Assembly (NCBI RefSeq): GCF_017876755.1
Contig: NZ_JAGIOO010000001.1
Coordinates: 7,487,786-7,551,785 of the forward strand
Direction of reading: 5' to 3'
DNA: 64,000 bases
Source of the DNA: Crossiella equi
GTDB lineage: Bacteria > Actinomycetota > Actinomycetes > Mycobacteriales > Pseudonocardiaceae
Position numbers and translations under genes: made by a program. A model generated the notes under the pieces. That model did no database searches. It had not been told where the DNA came from and worked only from the letters and a program-made list of their open reading frames with translations. Shown here piece by piece: positions 50,938 through 59,702 of the stretch; the stretch's first letter is position 1; the number at the start of each line of letters is the position of its first letter.

Positions 50938-51556
50938 CTCCAGCTGTGGGACGGCGGCTCCTGCTACGAGGGCTTCATCGAGTACAGCGCCGACCTGTTC
51001 GACCTGGCCACCATCGAGCGGATGTGGGCGCAGTTCACCGGCCTGCTCACCGCCGCCGAGGTCGACACCATCGTCGGCGACTGGAACGACACCGGCGCCG
51101 AGCTGCCGGAGGTGTGCCTGCACCAGCTGTTCGAGCGGCACGCCGCGACCCGGCCGGACGCCGAGGCGGTGCGCCACCGGGACGGCGTGATCACCTACGG
51201 CGAGCTCAACACGCGGGCCGACCGGATCGCGGCCGTCCTGCGCGCGCTCGGCGTCGGCCCGGACTCGCTGGTGGGCGCCTGCTTCGGGCCCCGCCCCGCC
51301 CGCGTGGCCGCCTTCCTCGGCATCCTCAAGTCCGGTGGCGCCCAGCTGCCCCTGGACCCCGAGTACCCCGCCGACCGGCTCGCGTTCATGCTCGACGACG
51401 CCCGGCCCGCCGTGGTGCCGGAGCCCTCGGCCGTCACCCCGGCCAACCTGGCCTACGTCATCTACACCTCCGGCTCCACCGGCCGCCCCAAGGGCATCTC
51501 CGTGGTGCACCGGGGCGTGGTCAACAACATCCTCGACCTCAACCGCGTCGGCCGGG
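50926..51556 (+). pseudogene. NRPS condensation-adenylation fragment
   Basis: Frame 1 encodes the last part of a condensation domain (VDFDLQLWDGGSCYEGFIEY, SADLFDLATIERMW), the linker, and the first part of an adenylation domain: LHQLFERHAATRPDAEAV, LPLDPEYPADRLAFMLDDAR and A3 core YVIYTSGSTGRPKG. About 25 residues are missing before A3, and everything after HRGVVNNILDLN is gone. There is no start codon context. It joins a serine hydroxymethyltransferase fragment in another frame at about 51556. A clear remnant of a nonribosomal peptide cluster. Confidence 0.8.
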
Positions 51557-52225
51557 GGCCACCTGACCCACGGGTCGGCGGTCTCCTTCTCCGGCCGCGA
51601 CTTCCGCTCGGTCTCCTACGGCGTCAACGCCCAGGGCCTGCTGGACCACACCGAGAGCGAGCGCCTGGCCCGCGAGCACCGCCCGAAGCTCATCATCCGC
51701 GGTGCCAGCGCCTACCCCCGGGCCATCGACTTCGCGCGCTTCCGCGAGATCGCAGACGGCGTGGGCGCCTACCTGCTGGCCGACATCTCCCACATCGCGG
51801 GCCTGGCCACCCGCATCCGCGACACCGCCCGCGCCCTGGCCGCGGAGCTCGCGGCCCGGGGCTGGCCGATCGTCACCGGTGGCACCGACAACCACATGGT
51901 GCTCACCGACGTGGGCGCGCGTGGCCTGACCGGCGCCATCGCCGAGCAGGCACTGGAAGCCTGCGGCATCATCGTCAACCGCAACAAGATCCACAACGAC
52001 GGCCGCCCGGCGCGCATCGCCGGGGGCATCCGCTTCGGCACCAACATCCTGGCCCTGCGCGGCATGGACGAGGCGGCCATCGCCGAGTGCGCCGACATCG
52101 TCGACCGGGTCTGGAGTGGCTTGACCCCATTGGGTGACAAGGACTTCGTGCTGCCGGAGGACCTCCGGAGCTCGGCCCGCGCCGCGGTGGGCACGCTCTG
52201 CTGGCGGTTCCCCCTCCCGGCCTGA
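51554..52225 (+). pseudogene. glyA: Serine hydroxymethyltransferase remnant
   Basis: Frame 2 encodes GlyA-like sequence from GHLTHGSAVSFSGRDF onward: RPKLIIRGASAYPRAIDFAR, ADISHIAGLAT, GGTDNHMVLTDV and GIRFGTNILALRG are conserved blocks. The N-terminal third is absent. An internal deletion near 51808 joins HIAGLA directly to the later helix RIRDTARALAAEL, removing the block with the PLP-binding lysine. It cannot be an active transferase. The stop at 52225 is intact. Confidence 0.82.
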
Positions 52226-52375
52226 CCGGGGGTGGTGTTCGAGTGTCCACAGTGCCCGTCAACTGTGGACACTCGACTGTTCGACCGCAGTTTCCCGCGC
52301 TTGCCCGGCCGAAGATCGACAGTGCTGCTAGCCTGCCCGGGGCAATGGCTTTGATACGAATGGAGCACATCCGCA

Positions 52376-52696
52376 ATGCCGATCAAGCGCGCCGCGGCCT
52401 CCCTGTTCACCACCGGTGTCCTGGTGGCCGCCAGCACCCTTGCGCTGGCCTCCCCGGCCGTCGCGGCGGCCCAGGGCTGTGGCTGGCAGGGTGACGGCAC
52501 CCAGAACTACAACCACTGCGGCAGCAGCAACGTGATGCTGAGGGTCGAGCACGTCTTCGGCGCCGACGACCACTTCTGCACGCGCCCGGGCATGGTCAAC
52601 ATCAACGCGGGCAACTCGCCGTACAACACCTGGCGCACCACCTTCGCCGTCTACGAGGGCGGGCCCGTCAACTGCGCCTACGGCTGGTACCGCTGA
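52376..52696 (+). CDS. Small secreted protein, DUF6355-like
   Basis: Exported protein of 106 aa: signal peptide to about residue 31 (AVAAA), then a mature part of 75 aa with four Cys (GCGW, NHCGS, FCTRPG, NCAYGW) likely forming two disulfides. It resembles the DUF6355 group found near natural-product genes. Role unknown. ATG 52376 is preferred over earlier ATG codons because of the signal-peptide length. Confidence 0.6.
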   Translation: MPIKRAAASLFTTGVLVAASTLALASPAVAAAQGCGWQGDGTQNYNHCGSSNVMLRVEHVFGADDHFCTRPGMVNINAGNSPYNTWRTTFAVYEGGPVNCAYGWYR

Positions 52697-52714
52697 GACG
52701 TACCCCCAGCACGA

Positions 52715-52750
52715 CGAAGCCGCCCGGGGCACTCGCTCCGGGCGGCTTCG
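52715..52750. terminator. Bidirectional terminator
   Basis: CGAAGCCGCCCGG (52715-52727) pairs perfectly with CCGGGCGGCTTCG (52738-52750), a 13-bp stem with a 10-base loop between convergent genes. Confidence 0.75.
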
Positions 52751-52763
52751 GTGTCTCCGGGGG

Positions 52764-53177
52764 TCAGTCCTGCTCAGCGGCCTTGGCGGCCTCGCGTTCG
52801 GCGGCGCTGCGCTCCACGCAGAACTCGTTGCCCGCGGGGTCGGCCAGCACCACCCAGCCCTTGCCGTCCTCGGTGCGCCGGTCGTCGACCAGGCTCGCCC
52901 CGGCCGCCAGCAGCCGCTCGACCTCGGCCTCCCGGGGCAGGTCGGGCTGGAGATCCAGGTGCACGCGGTTGCGCACGTCCGGCTTGGCGTCCGGGACCCG
53001 GATGAACAGCAGGGTCGGGCCCTGTCCGGCCGGGGGCTCCAGGCCCACCTCGTCGTCGCCCGGCTTGTCCTCCGGGTGCACCGGGTGGCCCAGCACCTGG
53101 CTCCAGAACAGGGCCAGGTCGTAGGGCTCGTGCGGGGCGCCGCAGTTCACCGTGACGTGACGGACGACGGACTTCAC
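52764..53177 (-). CDS. VOC-family (glyoxalase-like) protein
   Basis: Protein of 137 aa with one vicinal-oxygen-chelate repeat pair: RHVTVNC at the N-terminus, NRVHLDLQP in the middle and LADPAGNEFCV near the end, which carry the candidate metal ligands. Substrate unknown; members act in detoxification or resistance. GGGAG precedes GTG 53177. It is divergent from the ACT-domain gene with only 23 bases between them. Confidence 0.75.
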   Translation of the reverse strand: MKSVVRHVTVNCGAPHEPYDLALFWSQVLGHPVHPEDKPGDDEVGLEPPAGQGPTLLFIRVPDAKPDVRNRVHLDLQPDLPREAEVERLLAAGASLVDDRRTEDGKGWVVLADPAGNEFCVERSAAEREAAKAAEQD

Positions 53178-53188
53178 GCGCTCTCCCT

Positions 53189-53201
53189 TATGCTGCGCCC
53201 G
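53189..53201 (+). promoter_or_regulatory. Leaderless promoter of the ACT-domain gene
   Basis: TATGCT (53189-53194) is followed by exactly six bases and GTG 53201, the same geometry as at 16289 and 19015. Confidence 0.55.
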
Positions 53202-53560
53202 TGACGCAGCGGTTGCGGTTTCTGGCGCGGCGGTTCCAGGTAGACCACCGCCCGGCGGTGAGTGTGCCACCGCCGGGCGAGGAATGGTTGTCGATCGTCC
53301 GGGCGCCCGAGGGGCTGACCGTGGTGCGGGCGGCCGGGCCGGGCGAGGACCAGGCCTGGGTCGCGCTGTACAGCGGGGACACCGCGCACGACCTGGACGT
53401 GCCCGGCATGCTCGCCGCCCTGCTGGTGCCCCTGCGCGATGCCGGGGTGTCGGTCTTCGTCTCCTCGACCTTCCACGCCGACGTGGTGCTCGTCCCCGAG
53501 GACCGGCGCGCGGACGCCGTCACGGCCTTGCGCGCCGCCGGTCACGAGGTCACCGAGTAG
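53201..53560 (+). CDS. ACT-domain protein
   Basis: Protein of 119 aa in the ACT-7 (aspartokinase-like/CASTOR-like) group: WLSIVRAPEGLTVVRAAG and GMLAALLVPLRDAGVSVFVSSTFHADVVLVPEDR are the two halves. It likely senses an amino acid but has no enzyme domain. The leaderless GTG fixes the start. Confidence 0.7.
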   Translation: MTQRLRFLARRFQVDHRPAVSVPPPGEEWLSIVRAPEGLTVVRAAGPGEDQAWVALYSGDTAHDLDVPGMLAALLVPLRDAGVSVFVSSTFHADVVLVPEDRRADAVTALRAAGHEVTE

Positions 53561-53564
53561 CGGT

Positions 53565-54509
53565 TCAGGGCACCGCGCGGCCGTGCCCGCCGAACTGGCG
53601 ACCGGCCGAGCGGCGCAGGTCCGCGGTGATGTTGATGCGGCGCAGCCAGCGGTCGGTGCCGTCGTAGCGGGCGGTGAACGGACGCCGCCCGTGCACCGCC
53701 CGCTTGTTGTGCTCGTCGGCGGCCAGGCCGGTGCCGAACTCGTTGGGGCGGGCCAGGCCCTCGCTGAAGAGCTGCCGCAGCAGCGGGTCGTCACTGGCCC
53801 GCAGGTCCCGCCCGTACCCGGCGCAGTTGACCACGTGGTCCACCACGAGCTGCTCCCCGGCCACGGTCGCGACCAGCCCGCCGCGCCGGGACACCGCGTG
53901 CAGCCGCACGCTCGGGTCGGCGGCCAGACTGCCCGCCACGTCGGCCATGGTCAGCCCGGTGCCCACCAGCAGCACCCGCGAGCCGGGCGGCACGGCGCCC
54001 AGGCGCCAGGGGTCGGCGGTGTAGCGGGAGTCCCCGGCCAGGCCCGCGAGGCAGCCGGGGGTGGCGGTCTGGACCGAGTTGCCCATGGCCAGCGCCACGG
54101 CGTCGGCGGGCAGGGCGCGGCCGTCGGCGAGGTGGACCCGGAAGCGGGTGTCCGCCTCCCCGCCGGGCCGCACCGCCAGCACCTGCCCGTGCACCTCGCC
54201 GATCTCCCCGGGCGCCTCCGCCAGGGTCTGCGCCAGGTAGCGCCCGAACTCCGCCCGCGGCGGGAACTCCCCCGCCTGGGCGGGCCGGGTGCGCCGCACC
54301 CAGCGCAGCAGGTGCTCCGGGTCCTCCGGGAACGCGCTCACCCGCCCGATCGGCGTGTTCACCAGGTGCGCGGGATCGTCGGTCCCGTACGCGATGCCCC
54401 GTCCCACCGGGCGCGTGCCCACCAGCGTCACCCGCCGCGCGCCCGTGTGCGCGAGGTGGATGGCCGCCAACGCGCCACTCGCCCCGGCCCCGGCCGCCAC
54501 GATCCGCAT
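53565..54509 (-). CDS. FAD/NAD(P)-binding oxidoreductase, probably internally deleted
   Basis: Protein of 314 aa with an N-terminal dinucleotide fold (VAAGAGASGALAA, G7-x-G9-x-x-G12) and a second one (LLVGTGLTMADVA). Relatives in the FAD-NAD(P)-binding (HydN/YdhS-like) group are around 450-500 aa; here LHAVSRRGGL passes straight to VVDHVVNCAGYGRD, with the stretch of about 100 or more residues usually between them absent, and the last 60 residues do not resemble the usual C-terminus. The frame is open, so a stable product is possible, but activity is doubtful. ATG 54509. Confidence 0.6.
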   Translation of the reverse strand: MRIVAAGAGASGALAAIHLAHTGARRVTLVGTRPVGRGIAYGTDDPAHLVNTPIGRVSAFPEDPEHLLRWVRRTRPAQAGEFPPRAEFGRYLAQTLAEAPGEIGEVHGQVLAVRPGGEADTRFRVHLADGRALPADAVALAMGNSVQTATPGCLAGLAGDSRYTADPWRLGAVPPGSRVLLVGTGLTMADVAGSLAADPSVRLHAVSRRGGLVATVAGEQLVVDHVVNCAGYGRDLRASDDPLLRQLFSEGLARPNEFGTGLAADEHNKRAVHGRRPFTARYDGTDRWLRRINITADLRRSAGRQFGGHGRAVP

Positions 54510-55212
54510 CTGTCCTCCTGAAACCGGTCGTCTCCCGGATGATCCCAGTCCCTGAGCGGTACTGGCGGGTTCAGGTCATGACAGGTACCGGCCTGGCAAC
54601 AACTCCCCGGGGAGCGCTCTCGCGATGAGTTTCCACCCCAGAAAAAGAACACGAAGAACGCTCACGTTCTTTTGGCAATTGACGTGGGAAGGACCCATAA
54701 GTGATTCCCGTCGATGCGTGACAGCGGTCACGCTCGGGGGCCTTCCCGCGTGATACATGCCCGTTCGGGCACCGGCGCTCACGCGGGTGAGTGCCCGGTC
54801 CTGGCTGGCCGCGACCGCCAAGCGGGCGACACCGGGCATGATCGACACGGCCCGCCACGACACGGTGACCCCCGGTGAGGTAAGTTACGGGCCGGAAAAA
54901 GCCCAGGTGGAGGAGTTGGTGGCGGAGTTGGCGGAAGAGTCCGGTCAAATGCATCTAGGCCCTGGCTGGTGATCACTGGTAAGGTGCCGCGTTCTTGCGG
55001 AAATTGCGCATTTGTTGGGACTGGTAACGAAGCCAGCGACCGTGTTAATCTCCCCGCGCTTGGGCGGGAGAACTCCTCGGTATGGAAGGTGTCGTATTCA
55101 ACCAGGAACTCGTTACCGTCCCCTCCGGTCCTACTTCCCCGGTGGATAGACTCGGCGTGGTGAATTGCCGCCGTGGTTTCCCGGGGTGGTCATTCCCAGT
55201 CAGTGGAGCGTC
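54510..55212. promoter_or_regulatory. Long regulatory region upstream of the Cvn operon
   Basis: About 700 bases, AT-richer than the surroundings. AAAAGAAC (54643-54650) and GTTCTTTT (54666-54673) form a perfect hairpin; TTGACG (54679-54684) may be a -35. A possible 71-aa frame at 54757-54972 lacks a ribosome site and family match. The region probably holds the operon promoter and leader. Confidence 0.4.
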
Positions 55213-58041
55213 GTGAGCTCGGAAGAAAGCCAGAAGAGCCACCGGTCGATCAGGACACGGCTGACCGGCGCCGTCCTGATCCCCAGTGTGGCCCTGCTCG
55301 TCATGTGGGTCGGTGGCTCGTCGTACCTCATCTTCGACGGCTACTACCTGCGCGAGGTCGCCGCTGGTGTGCGCGCGGTGTCCATCCCCGCCGTCAACGC
55401 CCTGGCCTCGGCGCAGAAGGAACGCCAGCTGGGCATGGTCCACCTCAGCAAGCCCGGCAACCAGGGCACCACGGAGCTGCGCCTGGTGCAGCAGCAGACC
55501 GATGAGGCCCTCAGCGTCATGAAGGCCGCCCTGCCCCCGGTGGTGGCCAACGCCCCCAGCGAGGTCGTCGACCGCATCAACCAGCTCAACGTGCAGCTCG
55601 ACGAGCTGCCCCGCATTCGCACCCGCATCGAGACCGGCGGCATCGACAAGGCCCAGGTCTACGGCTTCTACAACAGCCTGCTGAACTCCGCGGCCCAGCT
55701 GTTCGACACCCAGGCCCGGATCGTGCCCGACGTGACCTCGCTGCAGGGCGGTATCGGCGCCACCGCGATCTTCCGCGCCGCCGACCGCATGTCCCGGTCC
55801 GGCTCGGTGATGGCGGGCGCGATCAGCACCAACAGCCTGCCCGCCGCCGACCACCTCGAGTTCAGCAACCTGGTCAGCGCCTACCACGCCGAGCTCGAGA
55901 GCACGATGCCGTTCGCGCGCCAGCCGGTGCAGGACGCCTACCGGCGACTGCGCGACTCCGACGCGTGGAAGCGCCTCGTCGAGGTGGAGAACGCCCTCGT
56001 CGGCAACGGCCCGTGGGTGGCGCGCACCGGCAACGGCCGCGGCAGCCTCGGCGCGGTCGGCATCAGCGAGGACGAGTGGCAGCGGCTGACCGCCTCGGTC
56101 GCCGACGACCTGGCCAAGCTGACCGTCCAGCAGGCCGACCTGGTCTCCAGCAGAGCGCTGGAGGACGGCTCGGACTCCCTCGTCGGCGCGCTGGTCGGCT
56201 CGCTGATCGCCCTGGTGCTGGCCGTGCTGGCGATCCTGGTGGCGCTCAAGGTCTCCCGCAAGCTCGTCGACCGCGCCCTGGTGGTGCGCCTGGAGTCGCT
56301 GCAGCGCGACGCCCTGGAGCTCGCGCACGAGCGCCTGCCCGCCATCGTGCGCCGCCTGCGCGCCGGTGAGGCGGTGGACGTCAAGTCCGAGGTGCCCGAC
56401 CTGGACTACGGCCGGGACGAGATTGGGCAGGTGGCCCGCGCGTTCAACGCCGCGCAGCTGACCGCCGTGGCCGCCGCGGTGCAGGAAGCCCAGGCCCGCG
56501 AGGGCATCAACAACGTGTTCTTGGGCATCGCGCACCGCAACCAGGCCCTCGTGCACCGCCAGCTGAAGATCCTCGACCGCATGGAGCGGCACGAGGAGGA
56601 CCCCGAGCAGATCGAGGGCCTGTTCCAGCTGGACCACCTCGCCACCCGTGCCCGCCGCAACGCGGAGAACCTCATCATCCTCGGCGGCGAGCAGCCCGGC
56701 CGCCGCTGGCGCAAGCCCATCCGCCTGGTCGACGTGCTGCGCGCGGCCATCTCCGAGACCGAGCACTACGCCCGCGTGCGCCTGCAGCGCATCCCGGACG
56801 CCGCCGTGATCGGCTCGGCCGTGGCCGACACCATCCACCTCGTCGCCGAGCTGGTCGACAACGCCACCTCCTTCTCCCCGCCGCGCTCGCAGGTGCAGGT
56901 GCACGGCTCCATCGCGGCCAAGGGGGTCGTGGTCGAGGTCGAGGACCACGGCCTGGGCATGAGCGAGGAGGACCGGGAGCGCGCCAACGCGATGCTGGCC
57001 GACCCGCCCGAGTTCGACGCGATGGCGCTCAAGGGCGACTCCCGCCTGGGCCTGTTCGTGGTGGCGCGCCTGGCCATCCGGCTCGGCGTGCGGGTGGAGC
57101 TGCGCGACTCGCCCTACGGCGGTACCCGCGCGGTCATCCTGGTGCCCAACGAGATCCTGGCCTCCGACGTGCGCACGCAGCTCTCCGACGAGACGCTGCG
57201 CGAGCTGACCAAGCGCGAGCGCGCGGTGAGCTCGGGAAAGCCCGTGCGCACGCCACTCGGCCCGGTGCAGGTCCCCGGCCAGCGCGAGGACGACCCGGAG
57301 GACGACCCGGCGGACGATGCCGAGGGCGGGCCTGACCGCGACCTGCACAGCTTCTGGGCGGACCCGCTGAGCAACGAGGACGAGTCCCCGGGCCGTCCGA
57401 TCAACCTGCTCGGCGGCGCGACCTTCGACTCGATCCAGGAGGAGCGGCCGGAGCACCGCGGGCAGGACCGCTTCGAGCACGAGGACCACCCGTCCCCGCG
57501 CCCGGCCGCGCCCGTGCCCGCACCGCCCACCGAGCCGCCGCCGGTGGAGCGCACCATCCCGCCGCGCCCGTCCCCGCACCGCCCGGCCGCGCCGCCGGAA
57601 CGCCCGGAGGAGCTCACCGACCCGCCGCACAACCGCCCGCAGGCACCGGCCCAGCCCGGCGCCCAGCAGCCTGGCCCGCGCCAGCCGGGGGCCCGGCAGC
57701 CCGGTCAGCGGCAGCCCGGTGCGCAGCAGCCGAACCCGGACGCGGGCCTGCCGCTGGAGCAGACCGGCCCCGGCGCGCTGCTCACGCACGAGCCGCTGCT
57801 CACCCACGCCGCCCCCACCAGCGAGCCCCCGCCGGGGGAGCGCCCGGCGCTGCCGGTCCGCCGGCCGCAGCAGAACCTGGCCCCGCAGCTGCTGGACTCG
57901 GGCGGCGAGGCCGAGGCGGCCGCGGACGAGCAGCCCCCGGCCACCGACGGCCGCTCCGCCGAACAGGTCCGCGACACCATGTCGGCCTTCCAGCGGGGTA
58001 CCCGGGAGGGCCGGGAGGCCGACCCGTTCCCGGAACGATGA
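55213..58041 (+). CDS. cvnA: Cvn-type sensor with NIT and ATPase domains
   Basis: Membrane sensor of 942 aa, the first gene of a conservon. One transmembrane helix near residues 19-42, an outer nitrate/nitrite-sensing-type helical domain (to about 310), a second helix (LVGALVGSLIALVLAVLAIL), HAMP, and a GHKL ATPase domain with N550 (ELVDNATSFSPP) and G1 box DHGLGM (578-583). The usual phospho-acceptor His is not apparent. The last 240 residues are Pro/Gln-rich with QPG repeats, so disordered. GTG 55213 has GGAG upstream. Confidence 0.85.
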   Translation: MSSEESQKSHRSIRTRLTGAVLIPSVALLVMWVGGSSYLIFDGYYLREVAAGVRAVSIPAVNALASAQKERQLGMVHLSKPGNQGTTELRLVQQQTDEALSVMKAALPPVVANAPSEVVDRINQLNVQLDELPRIRTRIETGGIDKAQVYGFYNSLLNSAAQLFDTQARIVPDVTSLQGGIGATAIFRAADRMSRSGSVMAGAISTNSLPAADHLEFSNLVSAYHAELESTMPFARQPVQDAYRRLRDSDAWKRLVEVENALVGNGPWVARTGNGRGSLGAVGISEDEWQRLTASVADDLAKLTVQQADLVSSRALEDGSDSLVGALVGSLIALVLAVLAILVALKVSRKLVDRALVVRLESLQRDALELAHERLPAIVRRLRAGEAVDVKSEVPDLDYGRDEIGQVARAFNAAQLTAVAAAVQEAQAREGINNVFLGIAHRNQALVHRQLKILDRMERHEEDPEQIEGLFQLDHLATRARRNAENLIILGGEQPGRRWRKPIRLVDVLRAAISETEHYARVRLQRIPDAAVIGSAVADTIHLVAELVDNATSFSPPRSQVQVHGSIAAKGVVVEVEDHGLGMSEEDRERANAMLADPPEFDAMALKGDSRLGLFVVARLAIRLGVRVELRDSPYGGTRAVILVPNEILASDVRTQLSDETLRELTKRERAVSSGKPVRTPLGPVQVPGQREDDPEDDPADDAEGGPDRDLHSFWADPLSNEDESPGRPINLLGGATFDSIQEERPEHRGQDRFEHEDHPSPRPAAPVPAPPTEPPPVERTIPPRPSPHRPAAPPERPEELTDPPHNRPQAPAQPGAQQPGPRQPGARQPGQRQPGAQQPNPDAGLPLEQTGPGALLTHEPLLTHAAPTSEPPPGERPALPVRRPQQNLAPQLLDSGGEAEAAADEQPPATDGRSAEQVRDTMSAFQRGTREGREADPFPER

Positions 58042-58102
58042 CCAGCCCGGCCACCACCGGGGACGACACGACCACGGCGACGAACGAAGAAGGTCTGCCC
58101 AG

Positions 58103-58528
58103 ATGAGCGAGAAGGCTTCCCGGAACCCCGACCTGAACTGGCTGCTCGACGAGCTGGTGCAACGGACGGTCGGCGTGCGGCACGCGGTGGTGCTCTCCGC
58201 CGACGGGCTGCTCATCGGCCGGTCGGAGGGTCTGTCCAAGGACGACTCCGAGCACCTGTCCGCGATGGCGTCGGCCTTCCAGAGCCTGGCCCGGGGCACC
58301 GGCCGCCACTTCGGCGGCGGTGCCGTGCGCCAGACCATCGTGGAGATGGAGCACGCGTACCTGTTCGTCACCGCCGCGGGCCGCGGTGCCTGCCTCGCTC
58401 TGCTGGCCGAGGAGAACGCCGACGTCGGCATGATCGCGTACGAGATGAACCTTCTGGTCAAGCAGGTGGGCGTCTACCTTTCCTCCGCGCCGCGCGAGGC
58501 AGCCGCCCCCGGACTTCCGAGGAGCTGA
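58103..58528 (+). CDS. cvnB: Roadblock/LC7 protein, Cvn component
   Basis: Protein of 141 aa with one roadblock fold: LNWLLDELVQRTVGVRHAVVLSADGLL and the closing YEMNLLVKQVGVYL. In Cvn systems it interacts with the small GTPase, acting like MglB as a regulator of nucleotide state. It lies 61 bases after the sensor gene and 4 bases before the DUF742 gene. Confidence 0.9.
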   Translation: MSEKASRNPDLNWLLDELVQRTVGVRHAVVLSADGLLIGRSEGLSKDDSEHLSAMASAFQSLARGTGRHFGGGAVRQTIVEMEHAYLFVTAAGRGACLALLAEENADVGMIAYEMNLLVKQVGVYLSSAPREAAAPGLPRS

Positions 58529-58532
58529 TCGG

Positions 58533-58904
58533 ATGCCGTTCGACGAGGAATCGCACTGGTTCGACGAGGCGGCCGGACCGCTGGTGCGCCCGTACGCGAT
58601 GACCAGGGGACGCACCCGGCCCGGCAACACCGAGCTGGACCTGGCCACCCAGATCGTCAGCGTGCTCACCGACAACGACCTGCAGACGCTGACCCCGGAG
58701 CAGTTCTCGATCATCGACCTGTGCCGGCAGCCGCTGTCGGTCGCCGAGGTCGCCGCGTACATCGATGTGCCGCTCATCGTGGTCAAGGTCCTGGTCAGCG
58801 ACCTGATCGAACGCGGCGACGTGGTCACCCGCTACGCCGGGGGGCTGGAACGTCCGAGTAGGAACCTATTGGAGGCGGTGCTCGATGGTGTCCGCAGGAT
58901 CTGA
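58533..58904 (+). CDS. cvnC: DUF742 protein, Cvn component
   Basis: Protein of 123 aa matching DUF742: VRPYAMTRGRTRPGNTELDL followed by a winged-helix-like part, PLSVAEVAAYIDVPLIVVKVLVSDLIERGDV. AGGAG (58520-58524) precedes the ATG. It ends inside the GTPase gene (20-base overlap). It is a fixed partner in conservons; its role is not settled. Confidence 0.9.
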   Translation: MPFDEESHWFDEAAGPLVRPYAMTRGRTRPGNTELDLATQIVSVLTDNDLQTLTPEQFSIIDLCRQPLSVAEVAAYIDVPLIVVKVLVSDLIERGDVVTRYAGGLERPSRNLLEAVLDGVRRI

Positions 58905-59508
58905 GCAGCAGACCGAGCTGGTGATCCCCACCTCGGTCAAGGTCCTGGTGGCAGGCGGTTTCGGCGCGGGGAAGACCACCCTGGTCGGCTCGGTCAGCGA
59001 GATCCCCCCGCTGAGCACCGAGGAGCTGCTCACCGAGGCGGGCGAGGACGTCGACGACCTCAAGGGCGTCGAGGGCAAGACCACCACCACGGTGGCGCTG
59101 GACTTCGGGCGCATTTCCATCAGTGCGGAAATCGTGCTCTACCTGTTCGGCACCCCGGGGCAGAACCGTTTCTGGTTCATGTGGGACGAATTGGCCAATG
59201 GTGCGATCGGCGCCATCGTGCTCGTGGACACGCGGCGGCTGGACAGTTCTTTCCCGTCCGTGGACTTCTTCGAGCGGCGCAAAATCCCGTTCGTCGTCGC
59301 GGTGAACTGCTTCGAGGGTTCGCACCGCTACGAGCCCGACGAGGTGCGGGCCGCGCTGGTGCTCAACCCCGACGTGCCGGTGCTCATGTGTGACGCGCGG
59401 GAGCGGGAGTCGAGCAAGAAGGCGCTCGTCACGCTCGTGGAACACGTGCTGAGCAGGCTGCCCGAGCAGAGCAGCGACCAGCCGGAACTCGTCCACCCCG
59501 GTAACTGA
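58885..59508 (+). CDS. cvnD: Small GTPase, Cvn component
   Basis: Ras-like GTPase of 207 aa. P-loop GGFGAGKTT (24-32), switch region with EGKTTTTVALDFG, G3-like FGTPGQNRF, and a base-specificity motif reduced to VAVNCFEG in place of NKxD. GGAGG (58871-58875) precedes ATG 58885. With the sensor, roadblock and DUF742 proteins it forms a G-protein-like signal unit. The P450 that often closes conservons is not present here. Confidence 0.9.
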   Translation: MVSAGSEQQTELVIPTSVKVLVAGGFGAGKTTLVGSVSEIPPLSTEELLTEAGEDVDDLKGVEGKTTTTVALDFGRISISAEIVLYLFGTPGQNRFWFMWDELANGAIGAIVLVDTRRLDSSFPSVDFFERRKIPFVVAVNCFEGSHRYEPDEVRAALVLNPDVPVLMCDARERESSKKALVTLVEHVLSRLPEQSSDQPELVHPGN

Positions 59509-59702
59509 ACGTGATCGTGTGATGTCAAACGTGTGCACGAACGGCGGGCGCGCTGGGTCCGCCGGGCGTGCCCGCTGCATCTGACGATTGCATTCCGTAA
59601 CTTGCAACCGGGTGTCATGGTCACCTTGAGAGCGGTGTCGCCGCGTTCCGCACTCGGCTAAGTTGATCAGCCGTCGGCGGAACGACGATGATGCGGAGTC
59701 AG
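59509..59702. promoter_or_regulatory. Promoter region of the prenyltransferase operon
   Basis: About 195 bases. TTGCA (59588-59592) and TGCAA (59603-59607) are inverted around an AT-rich spacer, and GGCTAAGTT near 59656-59664 could be a -10. GGAG at 59695-59698 serves the next start. A weak GC hairpin at about 59543-59576 may end the Cvn operon. Confidence 0.35.

Noticed and set aside
54757-54972. 71-aa open frame upstream of the Cvn operon
   Set aside because: No ribosome site, no recognised motif, and it lies in a likely regulatory region; kept only as a remote possibility.
57640-57740. Tandem QPG-type repeats considered as a DNA repeat element
   Set aside because: They are in frame within the disordered tail of the Cvn sensor and encode a low-complexity protein segment.
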